Source: Bacillota bacterium
GTDB taxonomy: Bacteria; Bacillota_I; Bacilli_A; Erysipelotrichales; Erysipelotrichaceae
Assembly (NCBI GenBank): GCA_023388995.1
Contig: JAEWFD010000026.1
Location: 28,443 to 92,442 of the forward strand
Length of the DNA stretch: 64,000 bases
Direction of reading: 5' to 3'
Numbering within the stretch: position 1 is the stretch's first letter; the number at the start of each line of letters is the position of its first letter. The notes under the pieces were generated by a model that was given only the letters and a program-made list of their open reading frames with translations, did not search any database and was not told where the DNA came from. A program made the translations under genes and the position numbers. Shown piece after piece: positions 17,277 through 27,638 of this stretch.

Positions 17277-17314
17277 TTTGTAACCATTTTAGTTACAAAT
17301 GATAAAAATGTCAA
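17277..17314 (-). promoter_or_regulatory. Rrf2 operon promoter with operator palindrome
   Basis: Minus-strand TTGACA (17309-17314), 17-base spacer and TAAAAT (17286-17291). The perfect inverted repeat TTTGTAAC-7-GTTACAAA (17277-17299) has the -10 box in its centre, the expected position for repression by the operon's own regulator. Confidence 0.8.
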
Positions 17315-17373
17315 ACAATATGACTGCGTAACTGAATAAATTATGTTATCTAGAAAAAAGCTGTTTAACACAT

Positions 17374-17420
17374 AATAAAAACCTTCGCCTATCAGTGTTG
17401 ATAATTGCTTATGGAAGGTA
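17374..17420 (-). terminator. Terminator after small membrane peptides
   Basis: On the minus strand ACCTTC pairs with GAAGGT across a loop holding a second small stem (TATCA/TGATA), followed by TTTTATTATG. Confidence 0.55.
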
Positions 17421-17455
17421 TTTATATGAGCAGCATGAACTGATATGTTAATTTA

Positions 17456-17578
17456 CTATTTTCTTTTTCGGAAATATTGAATCAACAAATAAAAAAAGCC
17501 AACTAAAAGAGCAGTATTGAATATTTGCAGCAAAATAATCGGCCATGTTGGTTCTACAACACCAATTTCATATGTCAT
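17456..17578 (-). CDS. Small membrane peptide, 40 residues
   Basis: A short gene of 40 codons. It begins MTYEIGVVEPTWPIILLQIF, continues with one hydrophobic helix (about residues 13-33) and ends in the basic tail YFRKRK, giving a likely N-out/C-in single-pass peptide. A GGGAGGAGG site lies upstream of ATG 17578. It follows another small membrane gene by 42 bases and precedes a terminator, so the two look like a genuine mini-operon. No function is recognised. Confidence 0.6.
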   Translation of the reverse strand: MTYEIGVVEPTWPIILLQIFNTALLVGFFYLLIQYFRKRK

Positions 17579-17620
17579 ATGTAATTAAGCCTCCTCCCTT
17601 TCTCTCATTCTTACAGTTCC

Positions 17621-17794
17621 TCAGTTAGTACTATTACGTGTCGCGTTCGCCTCCGTACGATTTTTTGGTGCCAATTCTTTTTCCGGTTGCATGCCGCAGT
17701 ATGTCAGCAAAATACCTATAATAATTATGATCCATAGATGCGTACTGCTTTTCAGACGCTCCCGGCGTTCTTGCCTTCGATCTCGAATTTTCAT
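17621..17794 (-). CDS. Small membrane peptide, 57 residues
   Basis: A 57-codon gene. A strongly basic N-terminus (MKIRDRRQERRERLKSS) is followed by one hydrophobic helix near residues 20-33 and a polar tail, consistent with a single-pass membrane peptide. GGGGAAGG lies nine bases before ATG 17794, and TACAAT about 40 bases upstream may be a -10 box. Not recognised; the partner is the 40-residue peptide gene downstream. Confidence 0.55.
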   Translation of the reverse strand: MKIRDRRQERRERLKSSTHLWIIIIIGILLTYCGMQPEKELAPKNRTEANATRNSTN

Positions 17795-17914
17795 TTATTC
17801 ATACCTTCCCCATTGATTAGGCTTATTGTATCACATCTTTCTAGTTTCATCGAATCTATTTTAGTGAATATATGCTATATGCTATGAAACTTTCCTATAG
17901 GTGCATGTTCCATC

Positions 17915-17946
17915 ATAAAAAAGCACCAAGTGCTAAACTGGTGCTA
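17915..17946 (-). terminator. Terminator after patatin gene
   Basis: Minus-strand AGCACCA pairs with TGGTGCT and is followed by TTTTTT. Confidence 0.8.
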
Positions 17947-17954
17947 AGGTAGTA

Positions 17955-18827
17955 CTACTTTGTTACTGCTTCTTTGGCTTGATGATAAAAAGAAAGAATT
18001 ATATCCTTGCGCATCTCGCAATCATCATAACCCAATTGAAACATTTGATTCAGCAATGCAACATCCTTTGTCATTCTGGAAATATGCATGTCCTTCGATG
18101 GTTGCAGCAGCAATGCTTTCCCTTCTGCTACCCGCTGTTTCACATCTGATATCTCTTGTGCGAATTTCAGATGACGCACTTTCAAATGCTCGATCATCTT
18201 AGGATATTTGCGATAGACCACTTTTGCAAGGGCAATCTCACGGCTATCTTCCGGCGGACGCACATACTCTGCCGTTTTCGTTAGAATCACAATGTTAAAT
18301 GGATTTCCTGCTTCTTCTGCACGATATACCGGAATCATGTTATTGATTCCTCCATCCAAATACGCACTTCCCTTATAATGCGTAATATTTCCCAAAAACG
18401 GCAGCTTGCAAGACGCTTTATACAGTTCATAGTTCTCTTGTATGGCATCCTTGCCGAAAAACTCAACTTTACCGGTATTTAAATTATATAGTCCAAATTC
18501 GAACGCAATTGGATTTTGATAGAATGTTTCGTCATCAAACGGTTCAATTTTTTTCAAGTCATCAAACACGAAATTATAACCCACGTAAGTACCTTCACGC
18601 ATCAATGTACCAAGCCCCATATACCGCTTATCAGCTAGCCAGTTGGTACATGTGCTTTTCAAGCGCTCTCTTTGCTTGGATACAAAGTGACTGGCTGTAA
18701 AGGCACCAGCCGAAATACCATTGACGTAATCAAATTCTAAATTGTGGTCTAAAAACCATGTTAATACACCTGCTGTATATGCACCACGGGTACCTCCGCC
18801 CTCACATACAATCCCGATATTACTCAT
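17955..18827 (-). CDS. Patatin-like phospholipase
   Basis: A 290-residue patatin-family acyl hydrolase. The oxyanion loop is EGGGTRGAYTAGVL near residue 10, the nucleophile elbow is NGISAGAFTASHF (Ser of GISAG) and the catalytic Asp is in YLDGGINNMIP. All three elements of the Ser-Asp dyad system are present, so it is likely active on membrane lipids or lysophospholipids. It resembles the bacterial YjjU/YlbK type. The start ATG 18827 has GATGAGGTG upstream; the frame is open further but without a site. Divergent from a TetR gene. Confidence 0.88.
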   Translation of the reverse strand: MSNIGIVCEGGGTRGAYTAGVLTWFLDHNLEFDYVNGISAGAFTASHFVSKQRERLKSTCTNWLADKRYMGLGTLMREGTYVGYNFVFDDLKKIEPFDDETFYQNPIAFEFGLYNLNTGKVEFFGKDAIQENYELYKASCKLPFLGNITHYKGSAYLDGGINNMIPVYRAEEAGNPFNIVILTKTAEYVRPPEDSREIALAKVVYRKYPKMIEHLKVRHLKFAQEISDVKQRVAEGKALLLQPSKDMHISRMTKDVALLNQMFQLGYDDCEMRKDIILSFYHQAKEAVTK

Positions 18828-18899
18828 ACTACACCTCATCTCAACATTTTCTATTATACTATATTTTTGATTGAATACGAAACAAAATGAAATCACCTA

Positions 18900-18945
18900 T
18901 TGACAAACTAACGATCGTTAGTTACACTGTACTAACAAGTGTTAG
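18900..18945 (+). promoter_or_regulatory. TetR promoter with 18-bp palindromic operator
   Basis: TTGACA (18900-18905), 17-base spacer, TACACT (18923-18928). The spacer holds the perfect 18-bp palindrome AACTAACGATCGTTAGTT. A second, weaker inverted repeat CTAAC-4-GTTAG lies at 18932-18945, just before the ribosome site. Confidence 0.75.
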
Positions 18946-18960
18946 GAGGGTATGGCAGAT

Positions 18961-19560
18961 ATGACAACAAAAGAACGTATTCTGGATATTGCATTAACTC
19001 TATTTTCGCAACGAGGTTATGATGGTGTTTCCATGCGTGACATTGCAGTAGAAACAGGGATTAAGGCAGCGTCCATTTATAATTATTATGCCGGCAAAGA
19101 GGATTTATTAGATGCAATCGTGCAGGAAATGGATCAGCGGTATCAAAATAATAGCCAGATGATACCTGGTGATGCTGACGATGCGGCAGCTTTTTTCGGT
19201 CAAATTGCGGTTGAAACCTTAGTAAAACTGGCCAGCGATATATTCCTTTATTTCTTGCTAGATGAATATGCAGCCAGATTCAGGCGCTTGATGACAATGG
19301 AACAATTTCGTAATACGCATCTGCAAAAGGTTTACCATTCTCGTTTTATCGTTGATCCGCTGCAGTTCCAAGCCTATTTATTCCAAGTCTTCATGCAGCA
19401 GGGATCATTCAAGCGCTTAGACCCGCAAATCGCTGCGTTGCATTTCTATGGACCAATCTTTGCCCTTTTGAACCAATATGATGGTGCAGAAGATCCGGCA
19501 GCCGCACTTGATGCACTTCGGCGTCATGTTGAACAATTTGCGTTGCTGTACAGCAACTAG
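18961..19560 (+). CDS. TetR-family regulator
   Basis: About 199 residues. ERILDIALTLFSQRGYDGVS, MRDIAVETGIKAASIYNYY and the following AGKEDLL are the standard TetR DNA-binding domain; the C-terminal domain is variable. TTAGGAGGG lies ten bases before ATG 18961; the ATG at 18952 is only two bases from the site. The gene is followed nine bases later by a flavodoxin-fold protein and preceded by a palindromic operator, so it probably represses itself and that enzyme, and perhaps the divergent patatin. Confidence 0.87.
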   Translation: MTTKERILDIALTLFSQRGYDGVSMRDIAVETGIKAASIYNYYAGKEDLLDAIVQEMDQRYQNNSQMIPGDADDAAAFFGQIAVETLVKLASDIFLYFLLDEYAARFRRLMTMEQFRNTHLQKVYHSRFIVDPLQFQAYLFQVFMQQGSFKRLDPQIAALHFYGPIFALLNQYDGAEDPAAALDALRRHVEQFALLYSN

Positions 19561-19569
19561 GAGGTCAAA

Positions 19570-20274
19570 ATGGAAATTACAATCATTCATGGTCAAAACC
19601 ATTTGGGCAGCACGTATCATGTTACTGCTTTGCTGGCAGACCAGCTGCGGACACCGGAAACCGTCATTCACGAATTCTTCTTGCCCAAAGATGGACCTGC
19701 TTATTGCATTGGCTGTTTTCAGTGCATCTTAAAAAGCGAACATCTGTGTCCGCACCATGAACCTGTCCAACAGATTCGCACTGCCATTGAGCGCTCACAG
19801 ATCATCATCATTGACTCCCCAACATATGTATTGGAGATGAGCGGACAGCTCAAAGCACTTTTTGATCATTTCGGCTATCAATGGTTATCCCATCGTCCTA
19901 GTAACACCATGTTTCAGAAAACTGGCATCGCCATTTCTACAGCAGCCGGAGCTGGCGCCAAACGGGTCAGCAAAAGTATCAAGAAACAGCTCTTTTGGAT
20001 GGGTATTTCCAACTGTTATGATATCAGCGTAACTGTTGCTGCGTCTTCCTGGAATGAAGTATCTCCTAAAACCAAAACTGCGATCATGAAGAAAGTAACC
20101 CATGTTGCAAAAGTGGTAAAAAAGAATTCAAACATGGTCAGCTTGCGTATGAAACTGCTGTTTCTGGTCAGGCGGGCAATGCAAAAGAACAACAACTACA
20201 ATCCAGTTGATCACGCTCACTGGAATAACCAGGGATGGCTTGCTTCTGCAAGGCCATGGAAACCAAATAAATAA
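19570..20274 (+). CDS. NAD(P)H-dependent flavodoxin-fold oxidoreductase
   Basis: A 234-residue flavodoxin-like reductase. It opens MEITIIHGQNHLGSTYHV, where HGQNHLGST is the FMN loop, has a CIGCFQCILKSEHLC cysteine cluster near residue 46 that could bind iron-sulfur or zinc, and DSPTYVLEMSGQLKALFDHF, the second FMN-binding loop. The C-terminal 60 residues are basic and may be helical. AGGAGG lies five bases upstream of the ATG. Cotranscribed with the TetR gene; likely a regulated reductase of a toxic compound (inference). Confidence 0.82.
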   Translation: MEITIIHGQNHLGSTYHVTALLADQLRTPETVIHEFFLPKDGPAYCIGCFQCILKSEHLCPHHEPVQQIRTAIERSQIIIIDSPTYVLEMSGQLKALFDHFGYQWLSHRPSNTMFQKTGIAISTAAGAGAKRVSKSIKKQLFWMGISNCYDISVTVAASSWNEVSPKTKTAIMKKVTHVAKVVKKNSNMVSLRMKLLFLVRRAMQKNNNYNPVDHAHWNNQGWLASARPWKPNK

Positions 20275-20275
20275 A

Positions 20276-20313
20276 AGATGGTGGAGCACATAAAGTACTT
20301 TCCTGCCATCTTT
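20276..20313 (+). terminator. Terminator after TetR-flavoprotein operon
   Basis: AAAGATGG pairs with CCATCTTT, followed by TT and a further T-rich stretch. Confidence 0.7.
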
Positions 20314-20333
20314 TTACTTTTTTATTTGATATC

Positions 20334-22246
<1,913 letters not shown>

Positions 22247-22258
22247 AGTTCCTCCTTC

Positions 22259-22285
22259 TTAGCACTGTATACCAATGAGTGCTAA
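22259..22285 (-). promoter_or_regulatory. CIRCE operator (HrcA site)
   Basis: TTAGCACTG-9-GAGTGCTAA in plus-strand order. One arm differs from the CIRCE consensus TTAGCACTC-9-GAGTGCTAA by a single base. It lies between the promoter and the groES ribosome site, so HrcA repression is expected. Confidence 0.92.
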
Positions 22286-22293
22286 CACTTTCT

Positions 22294-22321
22294 ATTATAG
22301 CCAGTTCCCTTTGATTGTCAA
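22294..22321 (-). promoter_or_regulatory. groES-groEL promoter
   Basis: Minus-strand TTGACA, 16-base spacer, TATAAT, immediately upstream of CIRCE. Confidence 0.88.
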
Positions 22322-22339
22322 CTAGTTAAATTCATTTTT

Positions 22340-22367
22340 GGAAAGAAAAGACACTTGCCTAAGTGCC
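22340..22367 (-). terminator. Terminator after cardiolipin synthase
   Basis: Minus-strand GGCACTT, loop AGGC, AAGTGTC, then TTTTCTTT; the hairpin begins at the stop codon. Confidence 0.75.
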
Positions 22368-23902
22368 TACATCAGCGGTGCGAAGACTCGCAGAATTGCA
22401 CGCATGACTTTTGTTGCCAATGATTCTTTCTTGAACATGTCTACCGTGATGCGCTGCGACTGTGCAAGAATTGCTAAGAAATCCTCCTTCATATGGCGGA
22501 TACTTTCGGTTTTGTACATCCAAATACCACATTCATGATGCAAATAGTAGCTGCGGTAATCCATATTCGTTGTTCCGATAATTGCGACTTCATCATCACA
22601 GATAAATGTTTTCGCATGCATGAAGCCTGGTGTGTATTCATAAATTTTGACCCCTGCTTCAATCAAAGGCTGATAGTAAGCCCGCGTTACAATATGCACA
22701 TACCACTTATCCGGAATATGCGGCAAAATCATCCGAACATCAATGCCATTTTTGGCTGCCAATGTAAGCGCCGTGATTACTTCATTGTCGCAGATCAGAT
22801 AGGGCGTCTGGATATACACATATTCCTTTGCCATGTTTAATATGTTCATATGGGCAAACTCGCCGATAATTTCATCATCGGACGGCGTATCCGCATAGGG
22901 CAGGACAAATCCTGCTGCCTGTATATCTTTAACCACTTCCGGATCGGGTCGATAGTAGCGATAATCTTCATCTTCATCATACTCTAAATTCCAGAACTGC
23001 AAAAACATAATTGTAAAGTTCCAGACAGCCTCTCCGCGGATCATGATGCCATTATCCTTCCAATGCCCGAAGCGAACATAGGCATTGATGTATTCATCCG
23101 CAAGATTTATGCCTCCCGTAAATCCAACATTGCCGTCAATGACAACAATCTTGCGGTGATCTCGATTGTTCATATGTACCATCAAAGCCGGAACCAAGCG
23201 ATTGAACACATATACCCGGATTCCTAGTTTCTCCAATGTTTTATGATAATTGCTCGGCAATGTCTGCAAACATCCGGCATCATCATAGATCAAGCGAACC
23301 TCAACACCTTCTTTGACTTTTTCCACCAAAATCTCCAAAATAGAATTCCAGAAAATACCCTCTGCAATAATAAAATATTCGATAAAGATAAATTTCTTGG
23401 CTTTGCGCAATTCAATTTTCATCCGCTCAAACATGGCTTCACCAGTAGGCAGAAATTCATTCTCGCAGTTTCTGTAGATTGGATAGTATGAATGACTCAT
23501 CAAATAATACACTTGCTTATAGATCGATTTATCCTCTTCCAGAAAATGCCGCATAATAAACTGATCATGCTCGAATAACGAGATCGTGGCATTGGTCACT
23601 TTCTGATAGCGAGCTTTCACTTTCTTCGGCATTTGCTTAATGCCAAACATCAGATAAAACATTCCGCCAAACAGCGGAAATAGTAAAATGGGAATACACC
23701 AGGCAAATTTGTAGGATGGATTGTCCGGTCGGTTGATAATCCAGATTGTAATAGCAATACTTAATAAAATAAAACTTCCGTAGAGATAAACAGCATACTG
23801 CGCTAATGCGAAAATAATATACATCAATAATATAATTTGCAACAATATCAAAGTTGTTACAATCAAAACTTTAGATGTCAGAAATTTATACAACTTACGC
23901 AT
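22367..23902 (-). CDS. cls: Cardiolipin synthase, phospholipase D type
   Basis: A 511-residue membrane enzyme that joins phosphatidylglycerol molecules to make cardiolipin. Two N-terminal membrane helices (PLDc_N region, about residues 10-55) are followed by two phospholipase D domains. The first HKD motif is in MNNRDHRKIVVIDGNVGFTG and the second in GFMHAKTFICDDEVAIIGT, so both half-sites are intact. Length and order match Firmicute Cls. Monocistronic, with its own terminator. Confidence 0.93.
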   Translation of the reverse strand: MRKLYKFLTSKVLIVTTLILLQIILLMYIIFALAQYAVYLYGSFILLSIAITIWIINRPDNPSYKFAWCIPILLFPLFGGMFYLMFGIKQMPKKVKARYQKVTNATISLFEHDQFIMRHFLEEDKSIYKQVYYLMSHSYYPIYRNCENEFLPTGEAMFERMKIELRKAKKFIFIEYFIIAEGIFWNSILEILVEKVKEGVEVRLIYDDAGCLQTLPSNYHKTLEKLGIRVYVFNRLVPALMVHMNNRDHRKIVVIDGNVGFTGGINLADEYINAYVRFGHWKDNGIMIRGEAVWNFTIMFLQFWNLEYDEDEDYRYYRPDPEVVKDIQAAGFVLPYADTPSDDEIIGEFAHMNILNMAKEYVYIQTPYLICDNEVITALTLAAKNGIDVRMILPHIPDKWYVHIVTRAYYQPLIEAGVKIYEYTPGFMHAKTFICDDEVAIIGTTNMDYRSYYLHHECGIWMYKTESIRHMKEDFLAILAQSQRITVDMFKKESLATKVMRAILRVFAPLM

Positions 23903-23926
23903 CGATCCTCACCTCTTTTCCAAAAC

Positions 23927-25759
23927 CTAACTCTGCAATTCCTCCCACTTCGCCAGCAATTCATTAATTTCATTGTGCAGCGTATCAATCGCACTATCTA
24001 GTTCCTGCATTTTGCGGTAGTCATGATAATATGTTTCATCAAACCGTTTCTCCCGCAATTCCCCCAGCTGCCCTTCTTTCTCTTCAATCATTTTCTCCAG
24101 CTTTTTGACTTCCCGTTCCGGCAGCACACGTTTTACTTGTACCTCTTTCACTTCAGCTTTCTTTTCTTGCTGAGCAACTACAACTTTCCCCATGTATTCG
24201 TCATATGTCGTTGGAATGTAAGTAGCTTTGCCATGCTTGATCTCCAAGAGGGAATTAGCCATTCGCTTAATGAAATAGCGATCATGACTAACGAACAGCA
24301 GTGTTCCGTCAAATTCCTGCAAAGCCTCTTCCAATATCTCTTTGCTGTCAATATCCAAATGGTTCGTCGGTTCGTCCAAAATCAGGAAATTGCCTCGTTC
24401 CAGCATCAGCTTCGCAAGGCTCAGACGTACTTTCTCACCTCCGGATAACTGGTTCACTTGTTTAAATACTTCTTCATCGGTAAACAAGAAACAACCAAGA
24501 ACAGTCCTTATTTGAGTATGTGTAATTTCCGGATGTTCATCCCAGAGTTCTTCTAATACGGTTTTGGCACTGTTTAACTGCGCCATTTGCTGATCAAAAT
24601 AACCAACTTCAATTTGATGACCAAATAAAAACTCACCGCCTAAAGCTGGTACAAGTCCCATAATGGTCTTCAGGAATGTAGATTTTCCTTCGCCATTGGG
24701 TCCTAAAATAGCAATCCTTTGGCCTTTGATGATTTCCATGGAAACCTCACATAACACCTGCTCATATCCAACTTGCAGCTGATCCAACTCTAAAACCGTT
24801 TTGCCTCCCTTGGTTTTAGGAGTAAAACGGACTTTCATTTTACGTTCATCAATTTCAATCGGTTCGATCTTATCCATTCGCTCAAGATACTTGATCTTGC
24901 TTTGGGCAAATGCTGCTTTGCTGCGCTTATAGCGAAACTTCTCAATCAGTGCCTCTAACCGGGCAATATCTTTTTGCTGGCGCTGATATGCCTGTGCATT
25001 TTTTTCTATATCTTTGGAGCGCATGGCCAGATAGCTGGTGTAATTGCCTCGGTACTTGCTTAAGGCACCAAGACTTAACTCGCAAACCATATCCACCACT
25101 TCATCCAAAAAATAACGGTCATGGCTTACGACAACAATCGCTTTGGCATACTTCTTCAAATAGCCTTCCAGCCATTCAATCGTCTGCAAATCCAGGTGAT
25201 TCGTTGGTTCATCCAGCAGCAAAACATCCGGCTTGCTTAACAATAGCTTGGCAAATGCCAGCTTTGTTTTCTGTCCCCCCGAAAACGTATGCAGGGGACG
25301 CCCCATGTCTTCCGCGGAAAAACCGAATTTGGAAACCACCGTCTTGGCTTCACTCTCATAGGTATAGCCTCCGGCTTCTTCAAAGGCATGCTGCAAGTCG
25401 GCATATTTCTCCAGTAACGCTTCACTATGATCTGTTTCCATCTGGCGGCTGACTTGTTCCAGCTGCCGGTTCATTTCTCTTAAATCGTGAAATACCGCAA
25501 ACAACTCATCCTCCACACTCCGCTTTTCATCTTGGAATGTCATCTGCGCTAAATATCCTATTTTTACTCCATTTCTTTTATGGATACTTCCTTTATCTAA
25601 TGTAATCTCATCCGCAATCACCTTTAACAAGGTTGTTTTACCGCATCCATTTTTTCCGATCAAGGCAATTTTCTCGTTGCCTTTGATTTCAAACTGAATA
25701 TCTTCAAATACGGTTGTACTGCCGAAATATTTGGAAGCATGACTGATGCTAAGTATCAT
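23927..25759 (-). CDS. ABC-F family ATPase
   Basis: A 610-residue soluble protein with two ABC ATPase domains and no membrane part, the ABC-F plan that acts on ribosomes. Walker A motifs are LIGKNGCGKTTLLK and LGPNGEGKSTFLK; signatures are FSGGQKTKLAFAK and QLSGGEKVRLSLAK, each followed by LLDEPTNHLD/ILDEPTNHLD. A helical C-terminal extension (about residues 545-605) looks like a coiled coil, as in Uup/YdiF. The start is ATG 25759; a TTG nine bases earlier is unlikely. It overlaps the Crp-like gene upstream by 11 bases. A resistance role is not indicated. Confidence 0.92.
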   Translation of the reverse strand: MILSISHASKYFGSTTVFEDIQFEIKGNEKIALIGKNGCGKTTLLKVIADEITLDKGSIHKRNGVKIGYLAQMTFQDEKRSVEDELFAVFHDLREMNRQLEQVSRQMETDHSEALLEKYADLQHAFEEAGGYTYESEAKTVVSKFGFSAEDMGRPLHTFSGGQKTKLAFAKLLLSKPDVLLLDEPTNHLDLQTIEWLEGYLKKYAKAIVVVSHDRYFLDEVVDMVCELSLGALSKYRGNYTSYLAMRSKDIEKNAQAYQRQQKDIARLEALIEKFRYKRSKAAFAQSKIKYLERMDKIEPIEIDERKMKVRFTPKTKGGKTVLELDQLQVGYEQVLCEVSMEIIKGQRIAILGPNGEGKSTFLKTIMGLVPALGGEFLFGHQIEVGYFDQQMAQLNSAKTVLEELWDEHPEITHTQIRTVLGCFLFTDEEVFKQVNQLSGGEKVRLSLAKLMLERGNFLILDEPTNHLDIDSKEILEEALQEFDGTLLFVSHDRYFIKRMANSLLEIKHGKATYIPTTYDEYMGKVVVAQQEKKAEVKEVQVKRVLPEREVKKLEKMIEEKEGQLGELREKRFDETYYHDYRKMQELDSAIDTLHNEINELLAKWEELQS

Positions 25760-26231
25760 TTGAATCAACTCCTAGCGATAGTATATCATCAAAAACATAT
25801 TTTTGAAACATTTCATAGGAAAAAGGAAGGCGCAGCCGCATGTATAATTTTCGCAATTCTTCCTGTTGGTTTTGTGCCCGGTATACTTTGGAAAACCAAA
25901 TCATTTGATCTAATACATGCTTTTCCTGCCTGAGTATGCGCCCCATTAGCTTTGGATATTTCGTAAATAAGGATTGCATGCTTGAGCGGTGCAATTTTAG
26001 TATTCGTACTTTCCCAACAGGTATATATTCATACCCAAATTCTTCCATTGCAAGTACCTCAATGTTCAAACAGCCTTTTTGACGGCAAATAAAATGAATA
26101 TGCATATCTTCCTTGGACCGTACGATGACAATCCCTTCCACCACGAAATACAAATAATCAGCTTGCAGATGCAAACTGCTGTCCCCATACACTACACCTT
26201 GCTCCTTCAAGAGATAAAACCAGCTGCTCAT
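25749..26231 (-). CDS. Crp/Fnr-like sensor domain protein, short DNA-binding end
   Basis: A 160-residue protein. Residues 1-90 look like a cyclic-nucleotide-binding beta roll (YLYFVVEGIVIVRSKED, then GCLNIEVLAMEEFGYEYIPV), followed by a helix (YPKLMGRILRQEKHVLDQM) resembling the Crp dimer helix. The remaining 45 residues are too few for, and do not show, a normal winged helix, so DNA binding is doubtful. AGGAGG precedes ATG 26231. Its end overlaps the ABC-F start, suggesting translational coupling. Assignment is moderate. Confidence 0.6.
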   Translation of the reverse strand: MSSWFYLLKEQGVVYGDSSLHLQADYLYFVVEGIVIVRSKEDMHIHFICRQKGCLNIEVLAMEEFGYEYIPVGKVRILKLHRSSMQSLFTKYPKLMGRILRQEKHVLDQMIWFSKVYRAQNQQEELRKLYMRLRLPFSYEMFQKYVFDDILSLGVDSNDT

Positions 26232-26279
26232 CACAATCCCTCCTCTTTTATCATTTTGACAGCTTCTGGCTTTCTCCTA

Positions 26280-26306
26280 AAAGAAAACAAGGATTGCTCC
26301 TTGTTA
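26280..26306 (-). terminator. Terminator after amidase gene
   Basis: Minus-strand ACAAGGA, loop GCAA, TCCTTGT, then TTTCTTTT. Confidence 0.75.
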
Positions 26307-27638
26307 TTCTGCTGGTGTATTAATATCCAGTTTTAAATAGTCAATGATTCCTTGTGCAGCCGCTTTGGCATAGCTTTCATAGTTCGCTTTCCATTTTTTT
26401 GCTTCGTCTGCATTTGACATATACAAATATTCAATTAAAACAGCTTGAGCTCCATAATTTGTTCCTGTAATAAAAGGTGCATTTTCTGTCTGTGCTTTTT
26501 CCGATAGTTCTCCGGCACCAAGACCAAGGCCACCCGGTTCCCGAATCATCATATACCCATCATAGCCGGCTTTAATTGCTTTATTGCCATCTTTGGTACG
26601 CGGACTTTTCACGGACTTACCTACCGCTTTCAAAGTACTGTCGCTTGTGATTGCTTGCAGAATGCTGTCAGCCAAGGTAGAGGAGGTGTAGGATGAATAG
26701 AACACTTCACTGCCTTTTGCACTTTTGGCATCAGCTGAATTCAAATGATTAGAAATATAATATTTTGCATGGTGCTTAAAGACCATCTCTACTCTGCCGC
26801 CGGCACCGTAAGTATTCACAACAGCATCGCCTTCACGTGCCAGTTTCACTTTCAAGCCAGCAGCTTCCAGCGCCTCTTTCATCACCAGCGAAGCTTTCAT
26901 ATTTTCTTCTGCTTCAATTAATCCGTTTTGGGCATGGCCTCGCTCTACAAGCGGTCCTTCATCATAGCTGTTATGCCCCGGATCAACAATAATATCATAG
27001 TAATCCTCAGGCAGGGCTTCTTCCTTTACTTCCACAAACAAGTAAGGACGATCTAATGCAAATTCAGGATCATCTTCATAAAAAAGCTTTTGATTGGCAA
27101 TCAAAGTAATCTTATGATTGATGCCACCTCTGGTAATTGTATAAAAGCTATCCAGCAGCGGTTCACTGCTGTAAATCCGATCCTCTTTCATCAAGGAGCT
27201 GATATATACTTCGTAAATACCTTTTGTAAGTTCATAAAGCGGGATTTTCTTATCTAAATCTGAGCCAATCATATAAACAAAGGATTCATCCGTACATAAA
27301 TTGCGAAACGAGATGCTTTTATTCACTAGAGGATCTGCTGCTCCTTTTTCATATGGGTTAGCATACAATCCTAAATGTTCCCCATAGAAGACATGATCCT
27401 GAATTTCATAAACCTGTTCCTGCTCCGGCTGTTTTGCCAGCAATTCCTTGCTTTTTTTCGGAGTCAGTTCACATACCGCATAAGATGTATCCACCGGCTT
27501 CTTTTTCCAGAATGTTTGATATGCTGCAAATGGCGCATATAATACAAGCGCACATAAGATTAAAAAGGGAATCAGCACTTGATAGCGTACTTTTCTTCTG
27601 CGTCTCTTTTTTGGTAAATATGTTGGTTTTCTACTCAT
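26304..27638 (-). CDS. N-acetylmuramoyl-L-alanine amidase (Amidase_3)
   Basis: A 444-residue cell-wall hydrolase anchored by one N-terminal helix (about residues 20-42) after a basic start. An unassigned region of about 180 residues precedes the zinc amidase domain. IIVDPGHNSYDEG supplies the first His, IEAEENMKAS the Glu and YYISNHLNSAD the second His; VLIEYLYMSN holds the likely catalytic Glu. It cuts the bond between muramic acid and the stem peptide. Its start overlaps the end of the licD-like gene by eight bases, so both belong to one envelope operon. Confidence 0.88.
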   Translation of the reverse strand: MSRKPTYLPKKRRRRKVRYQVLIPFLILCALVLYAPFAAYQTFWKKKPVDTSYAVCELTPKKSKELLAKQPEQEQVYEIQDHVFYGEHLGLYANPYEKGAADPLVNKSISFRNLCTDESFVYMIGSDLDKKIPLYELTKGIYEVYISSLMKEDRIYSSEPLLDSFYTITRGGINHKITLIANQKLFYEDDPEFALDRPYLFVEVKEEALPEDYYDIIVDPGHNSYDEGPLVERGHAQNGLIEAEENMKASLVMKEALEAAGLKVKLAREGDAVVNTYGAGGRVEMVFKHHAKYYISNHLNSADAKSAKGSEVFYSSYTSSTLADSILQAITSDSTLKAVGKSVKSPRTKDGNKAIKAGYDGYMMIREPGGLGLGAGELSEKAQTENAPFITGTNYGAQAVLIEYLYMSNADEAKKWKANYESYAKAAAQGIIDYLKLDINTPAE

